DNA of 64,000 bases from an uncultured Mycoplasmatota bacterium (GTDB taxonomy: Bacteria; Bacillota_I; Bacilli_A; RF39; UBA660). The notes under the pieces were generated by a model that was not told where the DNA came from, made no database searches, and saw only the letters and a list, made by a program, of their open reading frames with translations. Location of the stretch: assembly GCA_947649365.1 (NCBI GenBank), contig CANSRH010000002.1:1-64000 (forward strand). Direction: 5' to 3'. Both the position numbers and the translations under genes were made by a program. This document shows, in pieces, positions 9,447 through 19,550 of this stretch; the first letter of the stretch is position 1, and each line of letters opens with the position of its first letter.

Positions 9447-11753
9447 TTATTCCTCTCCAAAAAAATCGTCAAAAAACTCATCATCCGTAATTACATTATC
9501 ATTGACAATCACACTATCTACATCAATATTAATCTTTGGAGCATCTGGAAGGGAATTTTCTTTAGATACCTTTTTCCCTTTTTTCTTTGATTTATCGTTC
9601 CTTGTTGCATCAGCTTTTTTTGGTTCTTTTTTAGGAATTTCTTCTAACTCCAAATCAGCATTTGCAAAGAATGGAAAAGAAGAATCTTCTTGTTTTTCAA
9701 GAGAAGAATTTTCTACATTCTCTTGTTCTGTTTTTTCATTTGTCTTTTTTGCTTTTTCCATCTCTTCTTTTTGTCTTGCCTCTTCTTCATCAAGTTCCTT
9801 TAATTTTTTATCAATATCGGCGATCATTCTATCAATATCTTCATTGGTCATAGGTCCATCTTTTAAAAATGGATTGGGCATATTTCCAAATGGATTTGCT
9901 CCTGGATTCATACCACCACCCATAAAAGGATTAGGGGTAGGACTAGAAGAAGGAAAAGGAGGCATTTCGCCCATTGGATTGGGCATTCCTGGCATTCCCA
10001 TTCCTGGTAAATCTTTATTTTTTTCCAAATCTTCCATCATATTTTTTCGTTTCTCTTCGGAAACATACTGTTTCACATCAAAAAGTTGCACTTCCCTAGT
10101 CTCTCTTTGAGGAAGTTTCGCTGGAACTCTTTCAATTCCCCAATCCATCTTAAAATCTGGTTCCAATTTTGTTTTAAAAGGATATTTACGAAGACGAATA
10201 ATTATAGATTCAAAAAGTTTTAGCTTTTGCAAATCAGTCACTGTTACAAGTGGAGTAGAAGCAGTTTTATCCTTTTCTTTGGACTTTACTTCCCCACACA
10301 TTTTACTAATTTCTTCCAAAGCCGCCATTTCTGTACTAATAAGATAAATCCAATTTCCACAGTTTCCTTTAATAACCTCTGCAACTTCTTTTCCATAGAC
10401 ATCATTTAACTGAGCAAAGTTTTGAATAATAAAGGTAAACCTAATATCACGACTTCGTGCTGCAGAAACCATACTATCTACATCTTTTAAAGGAGGCATA
10501 TTCGCAAACTCATCTAGAATAAAATTCGTACGGAATGGTAATTTTCCCCCATTTTCCTTCGCAACATCAATTAAAGTTTCATAACATTGTTTAATAAAGA
10601 TTGTTAATAAGCTATGATACGTTGTCTTTTCATCATGAATAATCATAAATACTGCTGTCTTCTCTTTCCCAATTTCACGCATATCGAAATCACTATAACT
10701 AAGCATTTCACTTAGAATCTCTCGAGAAGCAAATGTACGAATCTTCTGTCTAAACGTAGAAGTAATACCACCCTGAGTATCCTTAGGAGCATTAATAGTA
10801 CCAGAAGCAAAAATATAAGCACTAGAAGCTTCACCCTTTAACTTGAAATATTCTTTGATGTAGGTACTTGCTGCAAAGCGTTCTTCTCCAACACTACTCA
10901 TATAATTAATGGAGTTCATATTTACTTCTTCTTCTTTAGCATCCATAAATAAACCTAAAGCAAGACCAGAGAAATAATCCGCAGCACTATTTTCCCAAAA
11001 TGGTTCTCCTTTGTTATTAGGATCCCTTATAATATTTAAACCAACGTCATCCAAAAGCTCCGTTGATTTATCCATATTGCCACTTTTATAATATTTATAT
11101 GGTAAAGTAAGAGGGTTCCAAGCATTTCCATTTTTAGGATCCCTAAAATTAAGTACAATAATTTTATATCCTTGCTCTTTTAAATACTCAGCACTATACT
11201 CATATATTTCACCCTTAGGATCAGTAATAATCATACTCTCGCCTTTTTTAGCAAGTAAATTAACCATCGGTTTAACAATTGTCTGTGTTTTACCAGAACC
11301 TGTAGAACCAATAACCAAATTATGATAATCTCCATTATCAACCCAAATATCTTTTCCATTATTAATTAAAGGAATACCAGCAGCTTCTACATGTTTTTCA
11401 CTTGCTGTAACATGTTCCACATTCTTATCTTCCTTAATTTCTTTATCTTTAGACCAACGAGAATAACCTTTTTCTTCCTTTTCTTTTAATTTAAGACCAA
11501 CGCCAACACCCTTTTGACGATCAAAAATATAAGAAGAAACAGATGTAAAAATGACAACAAGTGCTGTAAAAAACATAATGAGTGTCAAAACGAGATTATC
11601 TCCTGAAAAAGCGGGAAAAGGATTTAATCCAGCAAATGCTCCTTCTTCAAAAAACGATGTAAAATTCACCACTGCTATTGCGCACAAATACAATAAAAAT
11701 AAACAAAAAACCAAAAACGTAACAAAATCCTTTGGTGCAACTCTAAACTTCAT
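9447..11753 (-). CDS. VirD4/TraG-family type IV coupling ATPase with a C-terminal low-complexity tail
   Basis: Walker A GSTGSGKTQ, Walker B NFILDEFANMP, two N-terminal TMs; Pro/Met/Gly-rich then Lys/Glu-rich tail. Confidence 0.93.
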   Translation of the reverse strand: MKFRVAPKDFVTFLVFCLFLLYLCAIAVVNFTSFFEEGAFAGLNPFPAFSGDNLVLTLIMFFTALVVIFTSVSSYIFDRQKGVGVGLKLKEKEEKGYSRWSKDKEIKEDKNVEHVTASEKHVEAAGIPLINNGKDIWVDNGDYHNLVIGSTGSGKTQTIVKPMVNLLAKKGESMIITDPKGEIYEYSAEYLKEQGYKIIVLNFRDPKNGNAWNPLTLPYKYYKSGNMDKSTELLDDVGLNIIRDPNNKGEPFWENSAADYFSGLALGLFMDAKEEEVNMNSINYMSSVGEERFAASTYIKEYFKLKGEASSAYIFASGTINAPKDTQGGITSTFRQKIRTFASREILSEMLSYSDFDMREIGKEKTAVFMIIHDEKTTYHSLLTIFIKQCYETLIDVAKENGGKLPFRTNFILDEFANMPPLKDVDSMVSAARSRDIRFTFIIQNFAQLNDVYGKEVAEVIKGNCGNWIYLISTEMAALEEISKMCGEVKSKEKDKTASTPLVTVTDLQKLKLFESIIIRLRKYPFKTKLEPDFKMDWGIERVPAKLPQRETREVQLFDVKQYVSEEKRKNMMEDLEKNKDLPGMGMPGMPNPMGEMPPFPSSSPTPNPFMGGGMNPGANPFGNMPNPFLKDGPMTNEDIDRMIADIDKKLKELDEEEARQKEEMEKAKKTNEKTEQENVENSSLEKQEDSSFPFFANADLELEEIPKKEPKKADATRNDKSKKKGKKVSKENSLPDAPKINIDVDSVIVNDNVITDDEFFDDFFGEE

Positions 11754-11827
11754 TTCTCCTACCTCCGTTTGTTGTTAACTATTATACTATAAAAATTTAT
11801 GAAATCAATGTTAATTCTTGTTAAATT

Positions 11828-12688
11828 TCAGTTAGACAATGATACTTTATAGTTAAAAATACGATCTTCAATAAAATTATATTTATTATTATTTTTATCA
11901 AAAATTTGATATACCCTTTTTCCATCTTCATTTATATTTTGATTGCAAGAAAAAATATCACTTGTCAAATTATGATTATCTAAATAAGATCTAAAATCTT
12001 CTAACGAATCAAAATTAGTAACTAAAGAATATCCCTCATGAATTGAATTATATGCCTTCAATATAAAATCAGACAAATACATTGAACAAATTCTAGTATA
12101 ATCTATAATCGAAATTTGTTCTATTTTATTATAAGAATTTACTAATATTTCTTTACTTTTATCACTTTCATTTTTAAATTTTTCTTCATCAAAAGCAGAA
12201 TCCAATAAATCAATACTAGCCGTCATATGATGAAAATCAACATAAAGTAAATAAGAAACAAAATCAGAGACAATCGTAGTTTCATCATATCCTTCATTAA
12301 TTATTTGTCCTTCTGTATAATAAACTTCAACATTGTCATTTAATGGATACACTTTAGTTAAATCAGCTCTATATAAATCTCCTTCATGATAGGTAGGAAG
12401 AACGGAAAAGACAGATGACAAAGTAATATTTTGGTTTTCTTTAAAATCTAAATCCAAAAAATTCATAGTTGCTTCTGCATTTCTATTAATTGTATAAGAA
12501 AGGAAATGATTTATGTTATTGTTAATAAAGAAAAATATATTATAATCAGAAACAATTTCAAAATTATTTACTTTATTTTCATCATCTTTAGAAGTAAAAT
12601 TGTTCAAAATAACTATACCAACAATAATTAAAAATACAATAGATACAATTCCAAGTTTATAGAAATCTTCTTTATTCAATTGATTCAT
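11828..12688 (-). CDS. Single-TM protein with a large extracytoplasmic domain (VirB8-like topology only)
   Basis: Short cytoplasmic N-terminus, one TM, ~250-aa outer domain; position in the T4SS operon. Confidence 0.55.
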   Translation of the reverse strand: MNQLNKEDFYKLGIVSIVFLIIVGIVILNNFTSKDDENKVNNFEIVSDYNIFFFINNNINHFLSYTINRNAEATMNFLDLDFKENQNITLSSVFSVLPTYHEGDLYRADLTKVYPLNDNVEVYYTEGQIINEGYDETTIVSDFVSYLLYVDFHHMTASIDLLDSAFDEEKFKNESDKSKEILVNSYNKIEQISIIDYTRICSMYLSDFILKAYNSIHEGYSLVTNFDSLEDFRSYLDNHNLTSDIFSCNQNINEDGKRVYQIFDKNNNKYNFIEDRIFNYKVSLSN

Positions 12689-12699
12689 GTTCCTCTCCT

Positions 12700-14814
12700 T
12701 TACTTACAACCATTTTTTGCATAATTTAAAAATTCATTTAATAAACTATTGTTTTCTCTACTTGTACAATAAGAATCACTTCCAGGACGTTCATAATATT
12801 TACAAAAATTAAATGCTGAATTTCCTGCCGAACTTGCAGCCAATAAATGACGTTTTGCACTATCTTCCGTAGAATTTAATTCACTTAATGCATAAAGAGC
12901 TTGTACAGGAGCAGTAGTATAATCTTTTAAAACTTTTAATCGTCTTTGACGATCCGCTCGCCACTGAAACAATCCATAAGCACCAATTCCACCCCCACTA
13001 GGGTTAAAAGCATTAGGGTTAAATCTCGACTCATCATAAGCATTTATCATAACACCAGCAGTTTGCTCAGGACTATATCCGGCATTTAAAAAAGCAACAC
13101 AAATACTTTCTTTTCCATCACTTGAACCAGTAGGAGGAAGGGGTAAAGGAGATGGAGTAAGTCCACATTCTTCGGGTCTTGGTCTAGTAGTAGATACATA
13201 ATTTAGAGGATTAACTCGTGTTTCTTGCTCAATTACTTCAAAATGCAAATGAGTTCCATTAGAAGCCCCTGTATTTCCCATCTTTCCAATCACTTGCCCT
13301 TGTTTTACATGTTCTCCTACTCGAACAGACAAACTATACAAATGGGCATAACGTGTAGACAAACCATTTTCATGTTTTATTAAAATATAATTCCCCCAAT
13401 GACTTCCACATTCATGATCCCCTACTATACAATGGGAAACAGTCTGTATAACCACACCATCATTAGAAGCAATAATATTTATAATTCCTTCTGCAAAACC
13501 AGTGGATGGTCCACCTATATCAATCGCCATATGATTTGTAGAAGAGGCATCCACACCATTTACCTTATCACGACCTCCAAAACCACTAGTAATTCTTGTT
13601 GAAAAAGGCTTACCCTTAGCATATAAAAGACCATCATCCTCTCCAACAGTAGTATCCTGACTACCTATCGGCCACCACATACAATCATTATCACCAACTG
13701 CAAGTAAATTATCTTCTAGTTTCTCTTGTTCAATCGTATAAAATTCTATATCTTGACCATAAAAATACTTTAAAATTCTATATAATTCATAATTTGCATC
13801 TTCTCTTTCTAAAAGATATCGTGCTCCATATAAGCTCAAAGAAGTCATTTTTTTTATATCAGAAGTCTGTACTTTAGGTAGACTTTCTCCCTTTTCTTTT
13901 TCAATATTATCTACCCATTTTGCATGTATTTTTAAAGATTCCTCATTATTTTTATGAGCCATATGATAAAAGTAAACTCGATTTTGAGATTCATCCTCTT
14001 CTTCTCTTTTCTTATTATATAAAAAAGCATCATACTCTGCAGAAATAATATTTCCATCGCGAACCATAACTAAACCCAAAGAATTAGCAACAGCTTGCTT
14101 TACTTCAAGATATTTCTCTTCAGTCCCTTTTAATTTTACAAAATGACTAGCTTGCTCATTGTAATTTTTTAAAACAACACAATTATTAGCTAATTGTGAT
14201 AACAATTTACTTCTTGTTGCAATAGCCATAGCTTGATAAACAACTTCATTATCAATATCTTTTGCCTCGTGATTATCATTCCATACGATTCCCAAAATAT
14301 AAGTATTATAATCATATTCTTCATGAATATAACGTTTCCCATATTCATCTTCTTCATCCAAAATAACTAGTAAAGGATCTGAAATAGGAACATAATCTTT
14401 TTCTACCTTTTGACGTGCTTCTGTATAAGCAGGATTTTCCCAAGTGAGATAGACTTTTCCACAGGCAGGTGTATTAGAAAAATAAGTAGGTTTAGGATCT
14501 CCTACTCCAAACAAATCAAAATCCATTTGAAAATGAACAAGAATAATAAGAGAAAGAATTATAAATAAAATAAGAGGAATAATCCAACCATGAGACAACA
14601 AAAACTTTGCAAACTTGCTATTCGCAACACCCTTCACATTCGTTAAAGGACCTTTGACTTTAGAATAACCTAACTCAGGATTTCCTTCCTCTGGCTCATT
14701 ATCCTTTAAAAGCTCATCATCAGAAGGTTCTGGATTTTCCGGAATACTTCCAGAATCTGCATAATCATCTTCCAGCAACTCTTCATTTTCTAAATCTTCT
14801 TCCGAAAAATCCAT
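12700..14814 (-). CDS. Bifunctional cell-wall hydrolase: TM + M23 peptidase + phage-tail-lysozyme-like domain (VirB1/CwlT role)
   Basis: M23: TSGFGGRD..., HMAIDIGG, HLHFEV; C-terminal EQTAGVMINAYDESRFNPNAFNPSGGGIGAYGLFQW; SD AGGTGAT favours the Met at 14814. Confidence 0.88.
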   Translation of the reverse strand: MDFSEEDLENEELLEDDYADSGSIPENPEPSDDELLKDNEPEEGNPELGYSKVKGPLTNVKGVANSKFAKFLLSHGWIIPLILFIILSLIILVHFQMDFDLFGVGDPKPTYFSNTPACGKVYLTWENPAYTEARQKVEKDYVPISDPLLVILDEEDEYGKRYIHEEYDYNTYILGIVWNDNHEAKDIDNEVVYQAMAIATRSKLLSQLANNCVVLKNYNEQASHFVKLKGTEEKYLEVKQAVANSLGLVMVRDGNIISAEYDAFLYNKKREEEDESQNRVYFYHMAHKNNEESLKIHAKWVDNIEKEKGESLPKVQTSDIKKMTSLSLYGARYLLEREDANYELYRILKYFYGQDIEFYTIEQEKLEDNLLAVGDNDCMWWPIGSQDTTVGEDDGLLYAKGKPFSTRITSGFGGRDKVNGVDASSTNHMAIDIGGPSTGFAEGIINIIASNDGVVIQTVSHCIVGDHECGSHWGNYILIKHENGLSTRYAHLYSLSVRVGEHVKQGQVIGKMGNTGASNGTHLHFEVIEQETRVNPLNYVSTTRPRPEECGLTPSPLPLPPTGSSDGKESICVAFLNAGYSPEQTAGVMINAYDESRFNPNAFNPSGGGIGAYGLFQWRADRQRRLKVLKDYTTAPVQALYALSELNSTEDSAKRHLLAASSAGNSAFNFCKYYERPGSDSYCTSRENNSLLNEFLNYAKNGCK

Positions 14815-14839
14815 ACTTATCACCTACTTCTTGTTTAAA

Positions 14840-16624
14840 TTATAGTCCTCCGCCAGTTCCAAACGAATCAAGTTCTTCTTGGGTAACGACTACATTGATA
14901 CGCATTCTTCTATTACCACAAACAAATAGCGCTTCCCCTTGATTATAATATTTAATTGTTTCTTTTTCTGCATCATTCAAATCAATTAATTTTCCTAAAT
15001 CATCGGTTGCTTGCTTACGAAGTCCCATGATTAAGTAATAAGAAGCATTATCAAAGATTGCTTTCCCATGTACCAAAACATTTGGAGCAGCAAAATCGGT
15101 TGGTTGTTGTGTAATAATAATGGTTCCAGTGTTGTATTTTCGACTACGTCTTTGAATTTGTGCCAAGAACTCTGCACCAAGTTCATTCTTAGAAGACATA
15201 AGAACATGCGCTTCATCCACACACATCACTGTATCCACATCTTTATCTAAACACAAGCCCCAAGCATATTTCAAAATATTAAAGAATAATGCATTTTTAA
15301 TATTTTCATCACTGTTCATAAGTTCACGAATATTAAATACGATAAAATCACTACTAATACGTAAAGTCGTATGTCCTGTAAAATAATAACGTAACTCTTT
15401 GACAAGTGGACGAATCTTTAACTCCAAGCGTTCCATAATATCTTTTTCATGGGTTTTCTCAGGCATCGATAAAAGTCTTCCTTTAATCGTTGCATATACA
15501 TCATCAAACGTCGGATAATCAGAAGAAGTTAATTTGGTATAATCCGTATCATAATCGATTTTATAACGTTTATAAGTATCTTGTACTACTTCACTAAACA
15601 TGGTTAACACATCTTCTTCAATACTAGGTGTATAGTATTTCATAAAAGCTTTCAATTGTTGTAAAGTACGTGTTAAAACAGTGTAACCAAGACCTTGTTC
15701 AATTTCTTGTTCATCTGCATCCACAACAATTTCAAGTGGATTAATCATTCCAAATTCTCCACCCTTACCAAGGTCTAAGAAATCTCCACCAATATTGACA
15801 GCCATTTCACCTAATTCTCCTTCTGGATCTATACACACAACTTTATATCCATTACGTAAATGTCCACGAAGTAATAATTTTGCAGCAGTAGACTTACCAC
15901 TACCACTTGTTCCTAAAATAATAATATTGGCATTATTACGATTGTTTTCTTTCTTGATTTTATATAAGAATTGATTAAATAAAACAACACCACCAGAAAA
16001 ATCAACACCAAACAAAGTACTATTTCCTGGGTCCTTAATACTATCAAAAATAAATGGATACATAGCAGCAATAGTAACAGAAGGAATTGGGGTTCCAACA
16101 CGATTCTCTACATCCTGTTTAGGAAAAATAGGAAGAATAGATTTAAGCACTTTTTCTTGTTCAAACATTAAAGGAATACCGCGCATTCCCATTCCGTCCA
16201 AGAAGTTACGAACCTGCATTTTCTTCATTTCTAACTCATCTTTATTATCAGCAGAAATAAACAAATGCATTTGGAAATCAAAGATTCTTGCTTGTGTTGC
16301 AGCAAGCATTTGAATGAATTGTTCCAATGACTCATAATCTTGACGAATTCTTTCTTGAATCGTTTTATCATTTTCTGTTTGATAACGCTGTTTTAAATCA
16401 GCTATCTCTTTATTTAACATTCGTTGTAAAGTGGAAAATTCAATAGGAATATGTTTAATCGCAACTTTAACTCCTGATATATTGGTTATATTTGCTAAAT
16501 ACCCTTCTGAAATATATTTTGGAAAAGTTACAACAGTTAAAATTGTACAATATTTTCCACTAATCATCATTTCAGTTGGTTTAAATTCAATGCCTTTCGG
16601 CGCTAACTGTGCTTTTATATTCAT
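14840..16624 (-). CDS. VirB4-family ATPase, C-terminal ATPase-bearing part
   Basis: GTSGSGKSTAAKLLLRG, CIDPEGELGEM, MCVDEAHVLM, IITQQPTDF. Confidence 0.92.
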   Translation of the reverse strand: MNIKAQLAPKGIEFKPTEMMISGKYCTILTVVTFPKYISEGYLANITNISGVKVAIKHIPIEFSTLQRMLNKEIADLKQRYQTENDKTIQERIRQDYESLEQFIQMLAATQARIFDFQMHLFISADNKDELEMKKMQVRNFLDGMGMRGIPLMFEQEKVLKSILPIFPKQDVENRVGTPIPSVTIAAMYPFIFDSIKDPGNSTLFGVDFSGGVVLFNQFLYKIKKENNRNNANIIILGTSGSGKSTAAKLLLRGHLRNGYKVVCIDPEGELGEMAVNIGGDFLDLGKGGEFGMINPLEIVVDADEQEIEQGLGYTVLTRTLQQLKAFMKYYTPSIEEDVLTMFSEVVQDTYKRYKIDYDTDYTKLTSSDYPTFDDVYATIKGRLLSMPEKTHEKDIMERLELKIRPLVKELRYYFTGHTTLRISSDFIVFNIRELMNSDENIKNALFFNILKYAWGLCLDKDVDTVMCVDEAHVLMSSKNELGAEFLAQIQRRSRKYNTGTIIITQQPTDFAAPNVLVHGKAIFDNASYYLIMGLRKQATDDLGKLIDLNDAEKETIKYYNQGEALFVCGNRRMRINVVVTQEELDSFGTGGGL

Positions 16625-17178
16625 TCTGGCATCACCGTTCCTACTGTCGTTGCTTGTCCCCCGTTAAAGAAATTATCTATGAGCATTCTAAGATCATTAT
16701 TAGAAACTTGAGTCGATTGCAAACTACATGTTGATAAGTTGCTAATTAAATTATGCAAACGCTTCTGTATAATTTCAAGTTTCTTCTCTTTAAATAAAAT
16801 AAAATATTCTGTATCTACAACTCCATACTCTTGACTCATAAACAGATTAGCTTTATTAATATCTTGTATAATAAGTTTTCTAATCTCAGCATTAGGAGAA
16901 TTATTATACATCACCTGTAATTGAGCTAAATAACCATTGATATCCACAGGTCGATCTGCAACAATTAACCAAAATTCATAATCCATCGTATTATAAAAAT
17001 TCCGTAAATTATAAATCACATTATCTTGTGTCCCTTGATCCAAAATGAAAATATTCTTAGGAGCTATTTTAACACCTGTTACATACTCTCCACTCTCTAA
17101 TTGAATCATACCATTCATAATTTGCTTGATTGGCACCCAATCTTCTGTATATTTACTTACAACATTCTTACTCGCCAT
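16621..17178 (-). CDS. VirB4 N-terminal domain-like protein encoded separately
   Basis: ATGA overlap with the downstream ATPase gene; combined length (779 aa) matches a typical VirB4. Confidence 0.7.
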   Translation of the reverse strand: MASKNVVSKYTEDWVPIKQIMNGMIQLESGEYVTGVKIAPKNIFILDQGTQDNVIYNLRNFYNTMDYEFWLIVADRPVDINGYLAQLQVMYNNSPNAEIRKLIIQDINKANLFMSQEYGVVDTEYFILFKEKKLEIIQKRLHNLISNLSTCSLQSTQVSNNDLRMLIDNFFNGGQATTVGTVMPE

Positions 17179-17479
17179 CTCTTATACACCAGCCCTTCCA
17201 ATACAATCTCTTTCTTTTAAACAAAAATGTAACTATATTTGTTATTAACTGTAAAATATTATGATAATTTGGTACAGGCATAACAAGAAATGCCGAAATA
17301 AGTGCTGGGCTCAAGATTAATAACAAGGTTCCAAACGCAACTTTATCATTAAACAATAACAATAACGTTAATGTGATTGTACAGCCAACTCCAAAAATAA
17401 TTAAATCAATCCAAGTAAAAAAGCCAAGTATCATCATTGATTTTTTAGAATTCGCTGGTATTAAATAATTATGATTCAT
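17168..17479 (-). CDS. PrgI/VirB3-like T4SS membrane protein
   Basis: ~100 aa, two TMs, located directly upstream of VirB4; IPANSKKSMMILGFFTWIDL. Confidence 0.8.
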   Translation of the reverse strand: MNHNYLIPANSKKSMMILGFFTWIDLIIFGVGCTITLTLLLLFNDKVAFGTLLLILSPALISAFLVMPVPNYHNILQLITNIVTFLFKRKRLYWKGWCIRDGE

Positions 17480-17498
17480 CCCTTTTTATCCTCCTTTT

Positions 17499-18635
17499 TT
17501 ACTTTTTACTGTTATTTTGCTGACGTGCTTCACGCTCACGTTTTTTTCTTTCAAGATCTGCACTTGCTTCATCTCGAGTATGTTCTAATTTTGTTAAAAC
17601 TGCATCAAAATCATTAAAATTAGTAGGATTAATTACAACATCACCACCAGATTTTCGTATATTGTTTAGATTATCCACTTCTTTTTTAATTGCCAAAAAT
17701 TTTAATTGCTCTTTTTCAGAAGTCATTCCAAGCACTGTTGCCATGCTCTTATCATAAGCTCCTCTTTCCATAGCTTGCCAACCAGTCTTTTCAATCTGAC
17801 TCAACATATTTTTATAATTAGCAACATCTATACTATGTTGCTGCAATTCTTCAGCAGAAAAGTTACTAGTATCTCTTTTAGAAAAAGCATCTACATAACT
17901 TCGAACAGCTTCTAAACTCATTTCATCACCATTCGCACCAACTAAATTTCTAAATAAGCTGTCATATATCTCCTTTTGCGCAGGCGAACCCTTCCAATCA
18001 ACCGTTTGGCTAATTGCTTGCATCAAATTAATATTGTTTGCATTTTTATCTCGTAATTTTTCTGCTTCTGCTTTAGCCTTAGATTGTGCATCAAGGACAC
18101 TATTATAATAATTAATTTGTCTTTCTTCTGCTTCAAATCCTCCTTGTGCCCATTCCTTAGAAGCTTGGAATGCATCTGAAAAATGCCCAGTAACGACTCC
18201 TGCGAAATTATTACCATGGGATCTTCGATAAGCCTCTCTTTTATCACGAGCAGTTGTGGCACCACGAGCACCTTCTTCAGCAGCAGAACGTGTATCCTTA
18301 AAATTTTTAGCAGAAAAACCAGACTTAGCACTATGAGCCATACCACTTGCTGTTCCTACTAGTGCACTTGGAAGAACTCTTCCAGCTGCCTTAAATTTAT
18401 TCCAAATGCCTTTTTCGTCCTTAACAGCTCCAACACCATGAATACCATTTCTCACAAACGAAGTAATTCCAGCACCAGCCATTGCAGCCATTCCCAAAGC
18501 ACCTCCAGCCGCAAGCTTTCCTCCAATACCAAGCTTCATATTTCCTGAATCGACACCTAAAACATCACCGATTAATTTTGGAGCTTGCTTTGCAAAAGCA
18601 AACAAACCCATAACAAGGACTACTTTTTCAAACAT
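17499..18635 (-). CDS. VirB6/TrbL C-terminal-like protein (Ala/Gly-rich, long hydrophilic tail)
   Basis: AFAKQAPKLIGDVLGV motif typical of the end of the VirB6/TrbL TM domain; adjacent to the VirB6 N-part. Confidence 0.65.
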   Translation of the reverse strand: MFEKVVLVMGLFAFAKQAPKLIGDVLGVDSGNMKLGIGGKLAAGGALGMAAMAGAGITSFVRNGIHGVGAVKDEKGIWNKFKAAGRVLPSALVGTASGMAHSAKSGFSAKNFKDTRSAAEEGARGATTARDKREAYRRSHGNNFAGVVTGHFSDAFQASKEWAQGGFEAEERQINYYNSVLDAQSKAKAEAEKLRDKNANNINLMQAISQTVDWKGSPAQKEIYDSLFRNLVGANGDEMSLEAVRSYVDAFSKRDTSNFSAEELQQHSIDVANYKNMLSQIEKTGWQAMERGAYDKSMATVLGMTSEKEQLKFLAIKKEVDNLNNIRKSGGDVVINPTNFNDFDAVLTKLEHTRDEASADLERKKREREARQQNNSKK

Positions 18636-18656
18636 AAATATCGCCTCTCTCTTTCT

Positions 18657-19550
18657 TTATGCAAATATAACTTGAGCCAGAAAAACAACTCCAAACATCA
18701 CAAACAAACGAATAAAGACTTCTAAATAAGTTGCCATCGTAGCCTTTAACCAATTATCAAAAACTGACTTTTTTTCTGGTATAATATACATTAATATGGG
18801 TATAGGAGCAATAATCTGATAAAAGGCAAGTTTAAACACTCGGATCCCTAAATCTATACAAAATGAAACCAAAACATAAACCAAAAATATCCCACAAGCC
18901 GTAGTAATAAATGGCGTGTAAGAAACACCGTTTATATTATCTTTCGCAGATTCTACCAAAGCAGTAATATCTTGAAAATAGCCACCTATAATAATATTTT
19001 CTTTCATTTCTGACCAAGTAAGACCACTTCCATCCACATCTAAATTATCTGGAACAACTAAAAATGCCGAAAGTACATTCATAGCCGTTTCATTACCAAT
19101 CTGTTCAACAGAAGGAGTATCTTGTTTTCCAAACAATAATGTTTCAATCACATGACTTTCAATCACTGTATTTTGTAATTTAAAAGCATATTTAAAAATA
19201 GCAGGAGCAATTCCTAATAATATAACAGCAACTAAAACATTTTTAACAATTTTAGAAGTATTTTTATTCAAATTATCAGGATCTACTATAGACTTTAATA
19301 AAGCACTAGCAATAAAGAATAACATAACTACTCCAATAATTACTTGAAACTTCTCTGCGATTGCCGTATAAACTTCACTACTGATAAATTCGTTGCTCGC
19401 CAAAGAATAAAATACACCAAATAATTTACTAATTGCCCAATAAATTATACCGTCGATTAAAAGAAAGAGTCCTGTTACCCCATAATCTAAGGCATCAAAT
19501 ATTACATTTAATGTTAACATATTAAAACTCCTTCCTACTTTATCCCACAA
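18657..19550 (-). CDS. VirB6/TrbL-like polytopic membrane protein (N-part)
   Basis: Multiple TMs with IAPIPILMYIIPEKKSVFDNWLKATMATYLEVFIRLFVMF, typical of Gram-positive VirB6-like proteins. Confidence 0.8.
   Translation of the reverse strand: MWDKVGRSFNMLTLNVIFDALDYGVTGLFLLIDGIIYWAISKLFGVFYSLASNEFISSEVYTAIAEKFQVIIGVVMLFFIASALLKSIVDPDNLNKNTSKIVKNVLVAVILLGIAPAIFKYAFKLQNTVIESHVIETLLFGKQDTPSVEQIGNETAMNVLSAFLVVPDNLDVDGSGLTWSEMKENIIIGGYFQDITALVESAKDNINGVSYTPFITTACGIFLVYVLVSFCIDLGIRVFKLAFYQIIAPIPILMYIIPEKKSVFDNWLKATMATYLEVFIRLFVMFGVVFLAQVIFA

Noticed and set aside
9502-10110. 202-aa plus-strand ORF opposite the VirD4 tail (and nested 9662..9853)
   Set aside because: Antisense to a well-supported VirD4 gene; Ser/Phe-rich shadow of a Lys/Glu-rich region, no SD or family match.
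16621-17178. VirB4 split as a frameshift error
   Set aside because: The ATGA overlap with an in-place start codon indicates two real coupled genes rather than an indel.
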